Source of the DNA: Karalla daura
Taxonomy: Eukaryota; Chordata; Actinopteri; Chaetodontiformes; Leiognathidae
DNA length: 64,000 nucleotides
Reading direction: 5' to 3'
Assembly: GCA_029224185.1 (NCBI GenBank)
Contig: CM055189.1
Span: 25,789,957-25,853,956, forward strand
This document shows positions 62,140 to 64,000 of this stretch, piece by piece; positions within the stretch are counted from its first letter, which is position 1, and each line of letters starts with the position of its first letter. The notes beneath the pieces are model-generated. The model was not told the DNA's origin. It did not search any database and saw only the letters and a program-made list of their open reading frames with translations. A program made the translations under genes and the position numbers.

Positions 62140-62950
62140 AAGTAAACTCTGAAGCTCTTGTCTTGTTCTTTGACTTTTATAAAGCCTTTGACATGACCGA
62201 GCATGACTTTACATTACAATCCCACAATGCTTTTGGTTTTGGCCACAACTTTGTTGATAATGTTAATATGGTTGATAGAGATATTAACGGCTATCTATTT
62301 TTGGCAGAGAATTAAAAATTTCCCAACTACCAGATGACAACACTCTTTTTAAAAAAATAAGCTCTGTCAAATTCTATCAACCTGATCAACCAATTCTCTA
62401 ATGCTTTAGGGCTAAGACTAGCTAACACTTAAAACAGACTAAATAAAACTAAATCCATCTGAAATACCTGGCTTCAGAGAGATCTATCTGTCCTTGGTAG
62501 AATTCTTCTCTCGAAAGTGGAGGGCTTATCCTGTTTTGTGTATCCATCATTATCCCTTTATTTCAAAGATCTGACGGCCACAAATGCATGTTTTTTTTAT
62601 TTCATTTGGAAGAGCAAACCGCACAAACTTAAAGTGTACTCTCCAATTGCAAAGCAGATGGAGGTCTTGAAGTCTTTGATTTTATTGACACTATTAACGC
62701 CTTCAAAGTTAACTGCTTAAAAAAAATGTCACATAACCACTGACTCAGTTTGGTTCTTCGTCCCAAACCACATCTTTAATAGATTGGGAGGCCTATCCTT
62801 TCTCTTGAAATGTGACTTCTTACCTGACATATTACCAATCAAACTTTCAAAATATAGTGCATATCAGTCAAGCTATCCCAGAGGATTTAATTCAACTTGT
62901 GAAAAACCACAAGTTACAGAAATTGTATGAAAGCTTTACCTGTAGTGATG
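62140..62950 (+). mobile_element. L1/Tx1-type LINE relic
   Basis: Frame-shifted translation gives FDFYKAFDMTEHDF and NAFGFGHNFVDNV near 62170-62260, the RT block of fish L1-like elements. Later frames give TWLQRDLSVLGRILLSKVEG (62465-62525), the thumb motif that normally follows. Stops are frequent and the catalytic box is deleted. Confidence 0.75.
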
Positions 62951-63415
62951 TTAAATCGAAGAGACCTAAATGATAAAAAGTGTAACAAACATTCCCAGAA
63001 GTAACTTCAATACTCACAAGTCAATTCCTAAATTCGCCTCTTTTCTACTTTTTTTACGCTCTGATTCATCGTTTATTGTGGCTTCCATTATACCTTTTAC
63101 CCGCTGAGATTATGAAGCTGGGTCTTGCAGGTTCGCTTATTTGCGACGCGCTAAAGGTTGTTGTCATGATTGAGTTTCAAAATTGGCTTTGACGCGTTTA
63201 TTAGAAACAGCACCGGCGCAGAAAAATGAATGAATAGAAAAAAATGAAAACCAGCGGATTAAACAAATACAAGGGTGATGAATAAATGAATGGGTAGCGT
63301 GTGTAGCGTGTGTTGCGGTCAACAAAAATCACTGCTTCTACCCAACCCTGACTCTCTCCTATGTGCCACAGGTGCATGCACACCTTTGGCCAGTGGACCC
63401 GCCTACTCATCCTAA

Positions 63416-64000
63416 ACACACACACACACACAGTGCTCCCCATCTTCTACCTATATGCACACACACACACACACACAGTGCTCCCCATCTTCTACCTATA
63501 TGCACACACACACACACACACAGTGCTCCCCATCTTCTACCTATATGCACACACACACACACACAGTGCTCCCCATCTTCTACCTATATGCACACACACA
63601 CACACAGTGCTCCCCATCTTCTACCTATATGCACACACACAGTGCTCCCCATCTTCTACCTATATGCACACACACACACACAGTGCTCCCCATCTTCTAC
63701 CTATATGCACACACACACACACACAGTGCTCCCCATCTTCTACCTATATGCACACACACACACACAGTGCTCCCCATCTTCTACCTATATGCACACACAC
63801 ACACACAGTGCTCCCCATCTTCTACCTATATGCACACACACACACAGTGCTCCCCATCTTCTACCTATATGCACACACACACACACAGTGTTCCCCATCT
63901 TCTACCTATATGCACACACACACACACAGTGCTCCCCATCTTCTACCTATATGCACACACACACACAGTGCTCCCCATCTTCTACCTATATGCACACACA
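63416..64000 (+). repeat. Minisatellite with embedded (CA)n, unit 35-45 bp, 14 copies to window end
   Basis: The core CAGTGCTCCCCATCTTCTAC then CTATATG is followed by a variable (CA)n. Core starts lie at 63431, 63476, 63521, 63564, 63605, 63640, 63681, 63724, 63765, 63806, 63845, 63886, 63927 and 63966. Spacing differs by even numbers (35 to 45), so only the CA count changes. One core variant (GTGTTCCCC) is at 63886. The array continues past the window. Confidence 0.97.

Overview
This window is vertebrate genomic DNA, almost certainly from a teleost fish. The evidence is intron-split genes with GT-AG junctions, single-copy vertebrate genes (lrat, fibrinogen gamma, a PDE4 phosphodiesterase), long CA/GT, CT and AT microsatellites, and a dense load of fish-type Tc1, PIF/Harbinger, hAT-like and non-LTR (L2-like, L1/Tx1-like) elements. 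There are no operons, no CRISPR arrays and no bacterial features.

Layout. (1) 0.8-4.7 kb: two tandem two-exon lecithin retinol acyltransferase genes on the minus strand, both reading through to an LRAT-like C-terminus. (2) 8.3-11.4 kb: a 3.1-kb element bounded by 14-bp perfect terminal inverted repeats that start CACTG. It contains an intact four-exon minus-strand gene for a 187-aa protein with a SAM-like domain. (3) 15.6-18.7 kb: a complete nine-exon fibrinogen gamma gene (fgg) on the plus strand. LRAT next to FGG matches the arrangement on human chromosome 4q. (4) 19-35 kb: gene-poor and repeat-rich. It holds two different non-LTR retrotransposons, a truncated Tc1 nested in one of them, a GC-rich 177-bp tandem duplication ending in a perfect hairpin, a PIF/Harbinger transposase relic, a possible Harbinger Myb-like accessory fragment and a possible LTR remnant. 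(5) 37.1-58.6 kb: a 16-coding-exon long-form PDE4 cAMP phosphodiesterase on the plus strand. It has UCR1, UCR2 and a complete catalytic domain, followed by an unusual acidic C-terminal tail of about 246 residues. Its introns carry a nearly intact Tc1 element, LINE relics, a TTAA-flanked MITE, a fold-back element and microsatellites. (6) 58.6-64 kb: 3' UTR, an unidentified membrane-protein-like exon, an L1/Tx1-type LINE relic, and a minisatellite with a (CA)n-containing unit that runs off the window end.

The three recognised gene groups have separate jobs: retinoid storage (lrat), blood clotting (fgg) and cAMP breakdown (pde4). They are neighbours rather than a pathway. All exon boundaries were read by eye from splice signals, reading frame and recalled family sequence. 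Each multi-exon CDS closes in frame, which supports the models. The teleost species and the PDE4 subtype are not resolved.
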